64,000 bases of DNA from Pedobacter riviphilus (GTDB lineage Bacteria > Bacteroidota > Bacteroidia > Sphingobacteriales > Sphingobacteriaceae): positions 1,488,001 to 1,552,000 of the forward strand of contig NZ_CP061171.1 of assembly GCF_014692875.1 (NCBI RefSeq). The letters run 5' to 3'. The notes beneath the pieces were generated by a model that ran no database searches, had not been told where the DNA came from, and saw only the letters and a program-made list of their open reading frames with translations. Made by a program: the position numbers and the translations under genes. Of this stretch, positions 30,515-39,511 are shown in pieces. Position 1 is the stretch's first letter. Each line of letters opens with the position of its first letter.

Positions 30515-33500
30515 ATGAACAAGTTTTTTATTTCCCATAAAAACCCTATCCTGGCGGTGTTGCTCATTATTTTAGTGGGTGGAATATATTCTTTCAGTCA
30601 GTTAAAAACGGGGCTTTTTCCTGAAATTACCTTTCCAAAGATCAAGATTATTGCCGATGCAGAACTACAGCCGGTTGATAAGATGGTGGTTACCGTAACA
30701 AGGCCTTTAGAAAATGCAGTAAAACAGGTGCCCGATCTTCAATTGGTTAGGAGTAAAACCAGTAGGGGCAGTTGCGAACTTTCTGCATTTATGAACCCTG
30801 GTGCCGATATTGATCTTAGCCAACAGCGCATAGAAGCACAAATTGCCAAAATAAGTGCTTCATTACCCGTTGGTGTTAATATTTCGGTCGAGAAAATGAA
30901 TCCATCAATCCTTCCGGTAAGTGGATACAGCCTAGAAAGCCATAATTATTCATCTGCCGAACTGAAAAAAATCGCAACTTATACGGTAAAACCCTTTCTT
31001 TCACAGGTTGATGGCGTTTCCGAAATCCGCGTAATTGGTGGTAAAAATAAAGAATATTGGCTGGAGCTTGACGCACAGAAAATGCAGACGCTTGGTATAA
31101 CTCCAGATCAGATCAGCAATGCACTTAGTCAAACCAATTTTATTAAATCTAACGGCTACCTGGCCGATCACAATTATCTGTACCTATCTGTAACAGATGC
31201 TACTGTAAAAAACAAAACCGATCTGGAAAACCTGGTATTAAGCAGAAAGGGCAACCTGATTGTTAAAGTGATGGATATTGCTAAGGTAAACATCCAACAG
31301 AGTGTAGAGTACACGCGCATTAATGCCAATGGTAAAGACGGGATTCTGATTGCTGTAATCAAACAGCCAAATGCCAATCTGATCGATCTTTCGAACGAGA
31401 TGTTTATCAAAGTAGAACAGTTGAAACATATTTTGCCTGCCGGAGTAAGCATTAAACCTTATTATGTACAAGCAGATTTTGTAAATGAATCGGTAAAAAG
31501 CGTACGCGATAGTTTATTGATCGGTTTAGCGTTAGCCATTATTGTTGCTTTTATTTTTCTAAGATCTTTCAAAGCAAGTGTAACACTTTTAATTACTATT
31601 CCAGTTACGCTTTGTTTAACCATAATTGTAATTTATTTTATTGGTTATTCGCTCAATATCATGACACTTGGGGCCATTGCAGCTGCCATAGGTTTAATTA
31701 TAGATGATGCCATTGTGGTGGTGGAGCAAATTCACCGTTCACATGAAGAACACCCGGAAGAGCTTACCATGAGGTTGTTGAGCAAGGCTGTTGGATATCT
31801 TTTTCCGGCCATGTTGGGCTCTTCAATCAGTACCATCGTTATATTCATCCCCTTTGTATTGATGACAGGAGTGGCCGGATCTTATTTTCAGGTGATGACC
31901 AATACCATGATTATTACTTTGGCCTGTTCCTTCTTTGTTACCTGGATAGGTTTACCGGTGATATATCTTTTGTTAACCCGTAAAGGGGGGAGTCATGCAG
32001 CTTCTGGCAAAACCGTAGTAGTACACGAGGTTAAATCGCAAAGCTGGGTCCGTTATTTTATAAAGCGGCCTTATATCTCCATTGTGTTTACACTGGTGCT
32101 GATCACGTCGATTGTACTCATTTTTCCCCGGTTAGAGACTGGATTCCTCCCCGAAATGGATGAAGGCAGCATTGTTATGGACTATGCTTCGCCACCGGGC
32201 ACCTCGCTAGAAGAAACCGACCGGATGCTAAGGGAAGTGGAGAAGGAGATTGTTAAAATCCCTGAGGTGCAGGCTTACTCCAGAAGAACCGGAACCCAGA
32301 TGGGCTTTTTTATTACAGAACCCAATACTGGCGATTATCTAATTCAGCTAAAACATAACAGGAAAAAAAGCACCGATGAGGTCATTTCGGAGATACGCTC
32401 ACATATCGAAAATACACAACCAGCGCTTGTGGTAGACTTTGGGCAGGTAATTGGCGACATGTTAGGCGATTTAATGAGCTCGACACAGCCCATCGAGGTG
32501 AAAATTTTTGGTAATGATCAGGAAAAACTCCAGTCCTTATCAAAAAAAGTGGCCAATATTGTTTCGCACGTGGGGGGCACAGCTGATGTGTTTGATGGCA
32601 TTGTCCTTTCAGGACCAGCGGTTAGTATTCAGCTTAATTTTGCTTTGCTGGCTCAGTACGGCATTAGTCCCTTGTCTTTCCAATCGCAGCTTCAAACAGC
32701 TATGCAGGGGACTTTAATTGGCGATTTATGTGATAAACAACAGCTTTCGCCCATTCGTATGGTTTACCCTGGCAGCCGGACTTTTAGTGTTGCCGATATT
32801 AACAAGCTTAAAATTTTCTTGCCAAATGGCAAAGCGGTCCCTATCAATCAAATGGCAGAGGTAGTGCTTAAATCAGGCAACGCCGAAGTAGAAAGAGAAA
32901 ATTTACAAACCATTGGCGTGGTTACGGCGAGGCTCGATAACCGGGATCTGGGCAGTGTAATGAAAGATCTTCAGGAAACTATAAACAACAAAGTAAACCT
33001 TCCTTCTGGTTATCATATCGAATATGGCGGTGCATATAAAGAGCAACAGCAATCGTTTTCCGAATTGCTAACCATCCTCATTGCCTCGAGTTTGCTGGTG
33101 TTTAGTGTAATTTTGTTCCTGTTTAAAGATTTTAAAATTGCCTTTCTCATTTTATTAATCTCGGTGCTGGGCATTTCAGGGAGTTATTTAGCTTTGTTTT
33201 TAACCCATACACCACTCAATGTAGGCAGTTACACCGGGTTGATTATGATTGTAGGCATTATTGGCGAGAATGCCATTTTTACCTTTCTGCAATTTAAAGA
33301 ATCATTAATTAATCAAAGCGTTGATGATGCAATAACATTTGCCATCTCCACCCGGCTACGACCAAAATTAATGACTGCATTGGGTGCCATTATCGCTTTA
33401 ATGCCCTTAGCCATGGGTATAGGTGCTGGAGCACAACTACATCAACCACTGGCCATTGCTGTTATTGGCGGCTTTATTGTAGCCTTGCCTTTATTGCTGG

Positions 33501-33559
33501 TGGCCTTGCCCAGCCTGATCAGAAAATTATACCAATCGGCTAAAGTTGAAGGAGATTAA
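30515..33559 (+). CDS. RND-family efflux transporter (AcrB/CusA-like)
   Basis: Inner membrane proton-driven transporter of 1,014 residues. Twelve transmembrane segments in the RND layout (1 at about 10-30, 2-6 at about 335-490, 7 at about 520-545, 8-12 at about 850-1000) with two large periplasmic loops. The TM4 proton-relay aspartates are in IGLIIDDAIVVVE; PEMDEGSIVMDYASPPGTS marks the second porter domain. Length fits the family. Whether it exports metals or organic compounds is unclear: the Met/Cys-rich features of copper pumps are not obvious, so a hydrophobic compound exporter is somewhat more likely. Confidence 0.93.
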   Translation: MNKFFISHKNPILAVLLIILVGGIYSFSQLKTGLFPEITFPKIKIIADAELQPVDKMVVTVTRPLENAVKQVPDLQLVRSKTSRGSCELSAFMNPGADIDLSQQRIEAQIAKISASLPVGVNISVEKMNPSILPVSGYSLESHNYSSAELKKIATYTVKPFLSQVDGVSEIRVIGGKNKEYWLELDAQKMQTLGITPDQISNALSQTNFIKSNGYLADHNYLYLSVTDATVKNKTDLENLVLSRKGNLIVKVMDIAKVNIQQSVEYTRINANGKDGILIAVIKQPNANLIDLSNEMFIKVEQLKHILPAGVSIKPYYVQADFVNESVKSVRDSLLIGLALAIIVAFIFLRSFKASVTLLITIPVTLCLTIIVIYFIGYSLNIMTLGAIAAAIGLIIDDAIVVVEQIHRSHEEHPEELTMRLLSKAVGYLFPAMLGSSISTIVIFIPFVLMTGVAGSYFQVMTNTMIITLACSFFVTWIGLPVIYLLLTRKGGSHAASGKTVVVHEVKSQSWVRYFIKRPYISIVFTLVLITSIVLIFPRLETGFLPEMDEGSIVMDYASPPGTSLEETDRMLREVEKEIVKIPEVQAYSRRTGTQMGFFITEPNTGDYLIQLKHNRKKSTDEVISEIRSHIENTQPALVVDFGQVIGDMLGDLMSSTQPIEVKIFGNDQEKLQSLSKKVANIVSHVGGTADVFDGIVLSGPAVSIQLNFALLAQYGISPLSFQSQLQTAMQGTLIGDLCDKQQLSPIRMVYPGSRTFSVADINKLKIFLPNGKAVPINQMAEVVLKSGNAEVERENLQTIGVVTARLDNRDLGSVMKDLQETINNKVNLPSGYHIEYGGAYKEQQQSFSELLTILIASSLLVFSVILFLFKDFKIAFLILLISVLGISGSYLALFLTHTPLNVGSYTGLIMIVGIIGENAIFTFLQFKESLINQSVDDAITFAISTRLRPKLMTALGAIIALMPLAMGIGAGAQLHQPLAIAVIGGFIVALPLLLVALPSLIRKLYQSAKVEGD

Positions 33560-33612
33560 GCCTAAGTGTAACAGATTTAATCCATAGCCTAAAAATATTT
33601 AAAACTAAATAA

Positions 33613-34620
33613 ATGAAAAGGAAATTATTAAGTATTGTGGTTCTTTTTGCAATGTCAATGGTTGCAAATGCCCAACAAAAAAGTGGCCTGCGTGTATTGG
33701 CTGTTCATAAAATACAAAGCGATGGAGGTTGGGATTATGTAAGTATCGATCAACAGCACAACAATCTTTATGTGTCACATGGCAACCAGGTAAATATATT
33801 AAATAAGAACAATGGCGACTCGGTAGGCGTGATTCGCAATACACTCGGTGTACACGGAATTGCAATTGCAGGTCCGTTCGGGAAAGGATACACCACCAAT
33901 GGCAAAGCAGGTACTTGTACGGTTTTTGATCTGAACAATTTTATCGTAACTGCACAAATTAAAGTAGGACAGAATCCTGATGCCACTTTCTTTGATGATT
34001 ATAGCAAAAAAGTAATCGTATTTAACGGCAAAAGTAACGATGCCAGTATTATCAATCCACAAACTGATCAGGTTATCGCAACGATTCCGTTAGGTGGCAA
34101 ACCCGAAGCAGGCGTGTCTGACGGGAAGGGAAAAGTGTATGTAAATATCGAAGATATCGGAGAAATTGTTTGTTTTGATTTGAATACCAATAAAGTTTTA
34201 TCAAGGTATAAACTAAAAGGAGGGGAAGAGCCTTCTGGATTAGCTATAGATCGTGTAACATCAAGACTGTTTACCGTTTGTGCTAACAAAGTGATGCTTA
34301 TTCTGGATGCCAAAACTGGCAAACAGATCACTTCTATAGCGATAGGTAATAATTGCGATGGTGTAGTTTTCGATCCGACCACTAAATTAGCTTATAGTGC
34401 CAATGGTGAAGGTAATATTACAGTGGTAAAAGAAGTTTCAGCCAATCAGTTTATTGTACAGGAAACGATAAAAACTGAAGTAGGCGCAAGAACCATTGCC
34501 ATTGATTTCGCCAGTCATCATCTTTTTCTACCAACAGCGGCTTTCGAAAAAAGTACAGATGCCAACCAACGCCCACATCGTGTTCCCGGAAGTTTTAAAA
34601 TTCTGGAAGTGGGTAAATAG
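33613..34620 (+). CDS. YncE-family beta-propeller protein
   Basis: Secreted seven-bladed propeller of 335 residues (signal peptide ending at VANAQQ). Repeated YVS/VFNGKSNDASIINPQTDQV and FTVCANKVMLILDAKTGKQI strings are typical of YncE/YVTN repeats, found in surface-layer and periplasmic binding proteins. It follows the RND gene by 53 bases on the same strand and may be the last gene of the pump operon. No catalytic residue seen. Confidence 0.88.
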   Translation: MKRKLLSIVVLFAMSMVANAQQKSGLRVLAVHKIQSDGGWDYVSIDQQHNNLYVSHGNQVNILNKNNGDSVGVIRNTLGVHGIAIAGPFGKGYTTNGKAGTCTVFDLNNFIVTAQIKVGQNPDATFFDDYSKKVIVFNGKSNDASIINPQTDQVIATIPLGGKPEAGVSDGKGKVYVNIEDIGEIVCFDLNTNKVLSRYKLKGGEEPSGLAIDRVTSRLFTVCANKVMLILDAKTGKQITSIAIGNNCDGVVFDPTTKLAYSANGEGNITVVKEVSANQFIVQETIKTEVGARTIAIDFASHHLFLPTAAFEKSTDANQRPHRVPGSFKILEVGK

Positions 34621-34785
34621 GTAAGTAGCGCTATTTTAATTTTTATTGGATTGTCGAGGATACATTCGTGTTTTCTCGATTTTTTTTGTTTAATCTTAAT
34701 TATTAAAAGGTATTTATTTAATGATTTTTCATGTTAAAGTGTTTATAAAGAATGAAGTATAATAAATAAAATTATATTAAACTAT

Positions 34786-34810
34786 AAATTCTATAGGATT
34801 TATAGAATTT
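34786..34810. promoter_or_regulatory. 10-bp perfect inverted repeat before the sulfatase-locus promoter
   Basis: AAATTCTATA (34786-34795), GGATT, TATAGAATTT (34801-34810). It ends 5 bases before the -7 box, in the position of the -33 region, where a regulator could block or recruit RNA polymerase. A related site (TTCTAA...TTAGAA, 52575-52595) lies before the second poly-Cys leader; spacing to the -7 box differs (5 versus 14 bases), so shared control is only suggested. Confidence 0.5.
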
Positions 34811-34815
34811 AATAT

Positions 34816-34823
34816 TATATTTG
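34816..34823 (+). promoter_or_regulatory. -7 promoter box TATATTTG of the sulfatase locus
   Basis: TATATTTG matches the Bacteroidota -7 consensus TAnnTTTG. It lies 22 bases before the ATG of the poly-Cys leader peptide, so the transcript would start near 34829 and the leader would be the first thing translated. Confidence 0.6.
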
Positions 34824-34845
34824 CTGACCACCTGCAAATAACGAT

Positions 34846-34938
34846 ATGAATAAATTTTACTTTCTTTCATTTTCTACCTACGCTATCCACTGTTCCAATC
34901 ATAACAGATCAATGCGAATGTGTTGTTGTTGCGCATAA
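34846..34938 (+). CDS. 30-residue poly-cysteine leader peptide of the FGE/SusCD/sulfatase locus
   Basis: Short ORF of 30 codons ending S-N-H-N-R-S-M-R-M-C-C-C-C-A-stop, with Cys codons TGT TGT TGT TGC. It starts 22 bases after a -7 box and stops 88 bases before the FGE-like gene. A second ORF with the same last eight residues but different Cys codons (TGC TGT TGC TGC) precedes the PhyH gene on the other strand, and N-H-x-R before the end is also shared. Conservation of protein over DNA argues that it is translated. A run of four Cys codons is the design of an amino-acid attenuation leader: ribosomes would stall when Cys-tRNA is scarce and alter expression of the following genes. In mycobacteria, polycysteine short ORFs are known to do this. 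No intrinsic terminator is evident in the gap, so the mechanism (translational or factor-dependent) is open. Confidence 0.75.
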   Translation: MNKFYFLSFSTYAIHCSNHNRSMRMCCCCA

Positions 34939-35026
34939 ACTTATCATCACTATGGCTTTCTAAATGGCCGGGCGCTCAACAATAATGCTTTGACTTAACT
35001 AGTCAGATACCCAATACATCCTTATT

Positions 35027-36184
35027 ATGAACTTTGCCTTATTTTACAGGATCTCCCTTGTAATCATTGCTTTGTCTGGGCTTTTAGTACCAGATCCCAC
35101 TTTGACTGCAAAAGGTCCCCATCCTAAAACCCCCATTTATCCGCGAGTTGCAGTTTGTTGTGCAGCTAAATTGCCTAATCGTTTTGGCACTTCCAATGCT
35201 TTGCCAAAATTGGTAAATGATCTAAGCAAAGCCCCATCAGTTAAGCATCATGCAGGAATGGTATGGATAAGCCCAGGAACTTATCGCATGGGCGGTGACA
35301 ATGCACAGGCATCGGCCGATGAATTTCCAAAACATAAAGTAAGTGTTAAAGGCTTTTATATTGATGTTACAGAAGTAACAAATGCACAATTTAAGCAATT
35401 TGTAAAGGCAACTGGTTATGTTACCACAGCAGAGCAAAAGCCAGATTGGAATATACTTAAAAAACAATTGCCTCCGGGAACGCCTAAACCTGCTGCAGAT
35501 GTATTGGTAGCAGCTTCGTTGGTTTTTGTGCCTGCAAAAGGCCCTGTAGATATTAATAATTATGCACAATGGTGGGCCTGGAGTAAGGGCGCTGACTGGA
35601 AACATCCTCACGGACCAAAAAGTAATATTTTAGGTAAAGATAATTTTCCGGTAGTACACGTTTCTTATTTCGATGCCCTTGCTTATTGCAAATGGGCCGG
35701 AAAAAGATTACCAACTGAAGCCGAATGGGAGTGGGCAGCCAGAGGTGGATTGAAAGATAATGTTTACCCATGGGGAAACGAATCTGTAAATATTGGTAAA
35801 GCAAAAGCGAATATTTGGGAAGGCGATTTCCCTTATAAAAATGTACAAAAAGATAAATTTTATTACGCAGCACCTGTTAAATCTTTTGCTCCGAATGCTT
35901 ATGGCCTTTATGATATGGCCGGAAATGTTTGGGAATGGTGCTCAGATTTTTATGATAACAACTATTATGCAAGTGTAAATAAACCAGAAGGAATCAGCAA
36001 CCCTCAGGGGCCAGCTAAATCTCACGATCCAGACGAGCCTTATGCCATTAAACATACCGTTAGGGGAGGATCTTTTCTCTGTAACGATAGCTACTGTTCT
36101 GGTTATCGGGTCGCAAGAAGAATGAAAACATCAGAAGATAGCGGTATGGAACACCTTGGTTTTAGGTGTGTAAGCGATAAATAA
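35027..36184 (+). CDS. Secreted formylglycine-generating enzyme-like (SUMF1/FGE) protein
   Basis: Protein of 385 residues with the FGE-sulfatase domain (about 73-383): MVWISPGTYRMGGD, W-A-G-K-R-L-P-T-E-A-E-W-E-W-A-A-R-G, MAGNVWEWC and V-R-G-G-S-F-L-C-N-D-S-Y-C-S-G-Y-R. Cys352 and Cys357 fit the paired copper-binding active-site cysteines of true FGEs. Many SUMF1 proteins lack them, so this one is probably catalytic: it would oxidise the Cys of CxPxR in sulfatases to formylglycine. Two such sulfatases lie downstream. The N terminus (about 1-30, hydrophobic) looks like a signal peptide, which would put FGE action in the periplasm, unlike the cytoplasmic anSME route common in Bacteroides. First full-length gene after the poly-Cys leader. 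Confidence 0.88.
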   Translation: MNFALFYRISLVIIALSGLLVPDPTLTAKGPHPKTPIYPRVAVCCAAKLPNRFGTSNALPKLVNDLSKAPSVKHHAGMVWISPGTYRMGGDNAQASADEFPKHKVSVKGFYIDVTEVTNAQFKQFVKATGYVTTAEQKPDWNILKKQLPPGTPKPAADVLVAASLVFVPAKGPVDINNYAQWWAWSKGADWKHPHGPKSNILGKDNFPVVHVSYFDALAYCKWAGKRLPTEAEWEWAARGGLKDNVYPWGNESVNIGKAKANIWEGDFPYKNVQKDKFYYAAPVKSFAPNAYGLYDMAGNVWEWCSDFYDNNYYASVNKPEGISNPQGPAKSHDPDEPYAIKHTVRGGSFLCNDSYCSGYRVARRMKTSEDSGMEHLGFRCVSDK

Positions 36185-36344
36185 CAAAGCAATTAAACAA
36201 GAGGAGGGCAGCAAATAAAAACTTTACAAACTATATAAGAATCGGGGAAACACAAATGTATCTCCCCTAGATTAAATCATCGAAACAGGTCTTCAATTGG
36301 CGTTGGCACCTGAATCAATTTACCACTTAACCTTTAACAAAAGT

Positions 36345-39300
36345 ATGCAAAAATTTGAAGAAGTCAGGTGGCCCTATGGGTCGGCTTCGCAAGTCTCATT
36401 ACCAGTTTTCGGACAGGAAAAGTCCGTTCGACACAGATTGTCAGTCCGTTTCTTACGCTTGTTGCGTCATTTAGGAATGTTAATTATCGCTCAATTTATT
36501 TTTTCAATTGCGGTTAAAGCGCAAACAGTACCACTCATTAACTCAACCCTTACTGGTTTGGTTACCGATTCCAAAACCAAAGAGCCCATCCCAGGTGTGG
36601 TAGTCCGCATTAATGGAACCACTCACTCTGCAGCAACTGATAATGAGGGTAAATTTAGGTTCGTAACCGGACAAAAGTTTCCTTATACCTTAACAGTGAG
36701 TTATATCGGTTATAAAACCATCGAAATTATTGCAAATGGAAGCCCGATTGAAATTAAACTAGAAGAAGCCGCTAACCAGCTCGATAATGTGGTGGTAGTG
36801 GGTTATGGTACGCAGAAGAGAAGCGACATTACAGGTTCCGTTTCTTCCATTTCTAAATCGGCATTGAAACAACCCTTAAGCTCGGTAGATCAATTGTTAA
36901 AGGGCGCTGCTGCCGGTGTGCAGGTTACCCAAACATCGGGTCAACCGGGTGGTGGCGTAAGCATCCGTGTAAGGGGAGGAAGTTCGGTACAAGGCGGAAA
37001 TGAACCTTTATATGTGCTTGATGGATTCCCTTTGTACAACAGTTCAGCTTCGGCAGGTACACTCAGCGGTACACCACTTAACCCATTGGCCAGTATCAAT
37101 CCTTCTGATATTGAAACGGTTGATATTTTAAAAGATGCTTCTGCAACTGCGATTTATGGTTCGAGAGGAGCCAACGGTGTAGTGATCATCACGACCAAAA
37201 AAGGGAAAGCAGATCGTAGTGCGATTACCTATGAAGGAAGTTATGGTACACAATCGTTAAGAAAGAAGTTAGACCTCTTAAATGCACATGATTTTGCATT
37301 GCTCCGAAATGATGCGTTATACGATACCGACCCAAGCAAAGGCCATTTCCAGTATTTGAGCCAGGCAAAGATTGATCAGTTGGGTGCGGGCACAGATTGG
37401 CAGAGCGAAGCATTCGAACGTGCGCCAACACAGAACCATCAACTCACCATAAGTGGCGGGAATCCGAAAACAAGATACCTTATTTCAGGGAATTATTTTG
37501 ATCAGGATGGTATTTTAAAGAATACCGATTATTCGAGGATCAGCATCAGGGCCAATGTAGATGCCCAACCTTTCGAAAAATTTAAGGTAAGCGCAAGTAT
37601 TACTGGAAGTAAGGCTGATGCCAATGTATCTCCTTCGGGCATTATTAACGGCCTGTTAATTATGCCTGCTACTGCTTCTATTTACGATGCTTCTGGTGCT
37701 TACACGCTTCGTAATCCATTTGAAAATATATTTGCCAATCCAATTGCTTCATTAAAAGAGCAGATCAACAAATCAACCACCAATAAGTTTTTGGGAACAG
37801 CATTTGGTGAATACACGATTATTGAAGGGCTAAATCTTAAAGTACTGCTTGGTGCCGATGTAAACAGCGTAAACGAAAAGAACTATATCCCATCAACAAT
37901 TTATGAAGGAAGTACTATTGGGGGCGCTGCCGGAAAAGGCACTTATAATTCTTATTCCTGGTTAAATGAGAATACCCTTTCGTACAATAAAGCTTTTGGT
38001 AAACATGCTTTAGATGCTGTAATCGGTTTTACACAACAGGAATTTTCGAGCGAAACCACAAGGGCAAATGCCCAAAAGTTTGTAACCGACGATTTAACCT
38101 TTAACAGCCTGCAGAGTGGGGCAACTTTGGTAGCGCCTTACTCTGATGCCTCAAGATGGGTATTACATTCTTACCTGGCCAGGGTAAATTACAGTTTCGA
38201 TAACCGTTATTCCTTAACTTCCAGCATTCGTACCGATGGATCATCACGCTTTGGGAAAGGAAACAAATGGGTTATTTCCCTTCGGCGGCTGCTTCATGGA
38301 AAATCAGTAACGAGAAATTTTTTGAGCCTTTGCAAAAAACAATCAGCGAGCTTAAAGTACGTGCCAGTTTCGGTACAACAGGAAACCTCGAGATCGGCCA
38401 ATACCAGTCTTTGGCAACTTTATACAGTCTCAATTATGTATTTGGTGGTGCTACTGCAACTGGTTTTGCACCTAACCGCATTGCAAATGATAAACTGGGC
38501 TGGGAAACTACCCATCAATACGATGCCGGCTTAGATATCGGCTTTTTCAACAATAGGATCCAATTAACGTTAGATGCCTACTACAAGAAAACCAAAGACC
38601 TATTGTTAAATGTAGAAATCCCCTGGACTACTGGTTATGGTACATCGCTCCAGAATTATGGATCAGTATTAAACAAAGGGTTTGAAATTGGCCTGAATAC
38701 CCGTAACCTTATCGGAACATTTATCTGGAATACTAATTTAAACTTTTCTGTTAACCGGAATAAAGTGTTAAGTATTGGCAATGGTGCACAATCGTACATC
38801 AGCGGAAATTACATTGTAAAAGTTGGCGAACCATTGGGTAGCTTTTATGGCAATGTAACCGATGGAATCCTGCAAACAGGGCAGGAAGCAGCTAAAGGTA
38901 AATATACGGGTAATGCCGTGCCAAAACCTGGCGATAGATTGTACAAAGATATTAATGGCGATGGCCAGTTTACCACTGCTGCAGATAAAGCCATTATTGG
39001 CAATGCACAACCCGATTTCATTTTTGGCGTAACCAATAATTTCGAGTACAAAGGTTTCGATCTGTTAATATTTGTACAAGGATCATATGGTAACAGTATT
39101 TTGAACTCGAATATGCAAACCCTGGAGCTGTTTACCGGGCAACAAAATGCGTCTGCTACCGCTTTAAACCGATGGACACCAAGCAATCCAAGCCAAACCA
39201 TTCCAAGAGCAAAATTGGATCCTGCACCTGTATTTTCTGATCGCTTTATCGAAAGTGGTTCTTTCTTAAGGTTAAAAGATGTATCACTGGGTTATACCTT

Positions 39301-39496
39301 GCCAAAAAAGATCTCTGCTAAGGCAAAGTTATCAAATGTATATTTCTATGTAGCCGGGCAGAACCTCCTTACCTGGACAAATTATTCAGGCTTCGATCCC
39401 GAAATTACCTCTGGAAGTAATGTATCGCCAGGAACCGATGCCGGGATTTATCCCATCGCCAGATCGGTTAGGGCTGGTTTAAGGTTAACATTTTAA
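36345..39496 (+). CDS. SusC/RagA-type TonB-dependent outer membrane transporter (one frameshift)
   Basis: Outer membrane glycan transporter of about 1,050 residues once repaired. Order: long basic n-region and signal peptide ending AVKAQ, carboxypeptidase-D-like domain (GLVTDSKTKEPIPGVVVRING), SusC motif NVVVVGYGTQKRSDITGS, plug (LYVLDGFPLYN, DILKDASATAIYGSRGANG), 22-strand barrel ending in ...RAGLRLTF. The frame breaks at GGG 38269-38271 in NGS context: one extra G gives N-K-W-G-Y-F-P-S-A-A-A-S-W-K, a string conserved in SusC proteins, and joins frames ending at 38534 and 39496. I start at ATG 36345; the TTG at 36297 and ATG 36477 are alternatives. A GGGGA/TCCCC hairpin (36244-36267) lies in the gap after the FGE-like gene. 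Works with the SusD protein that follows. Confidence 0.9.
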
Positions 39497-39511
39497 TCAA
39501 TCGATATTTCA

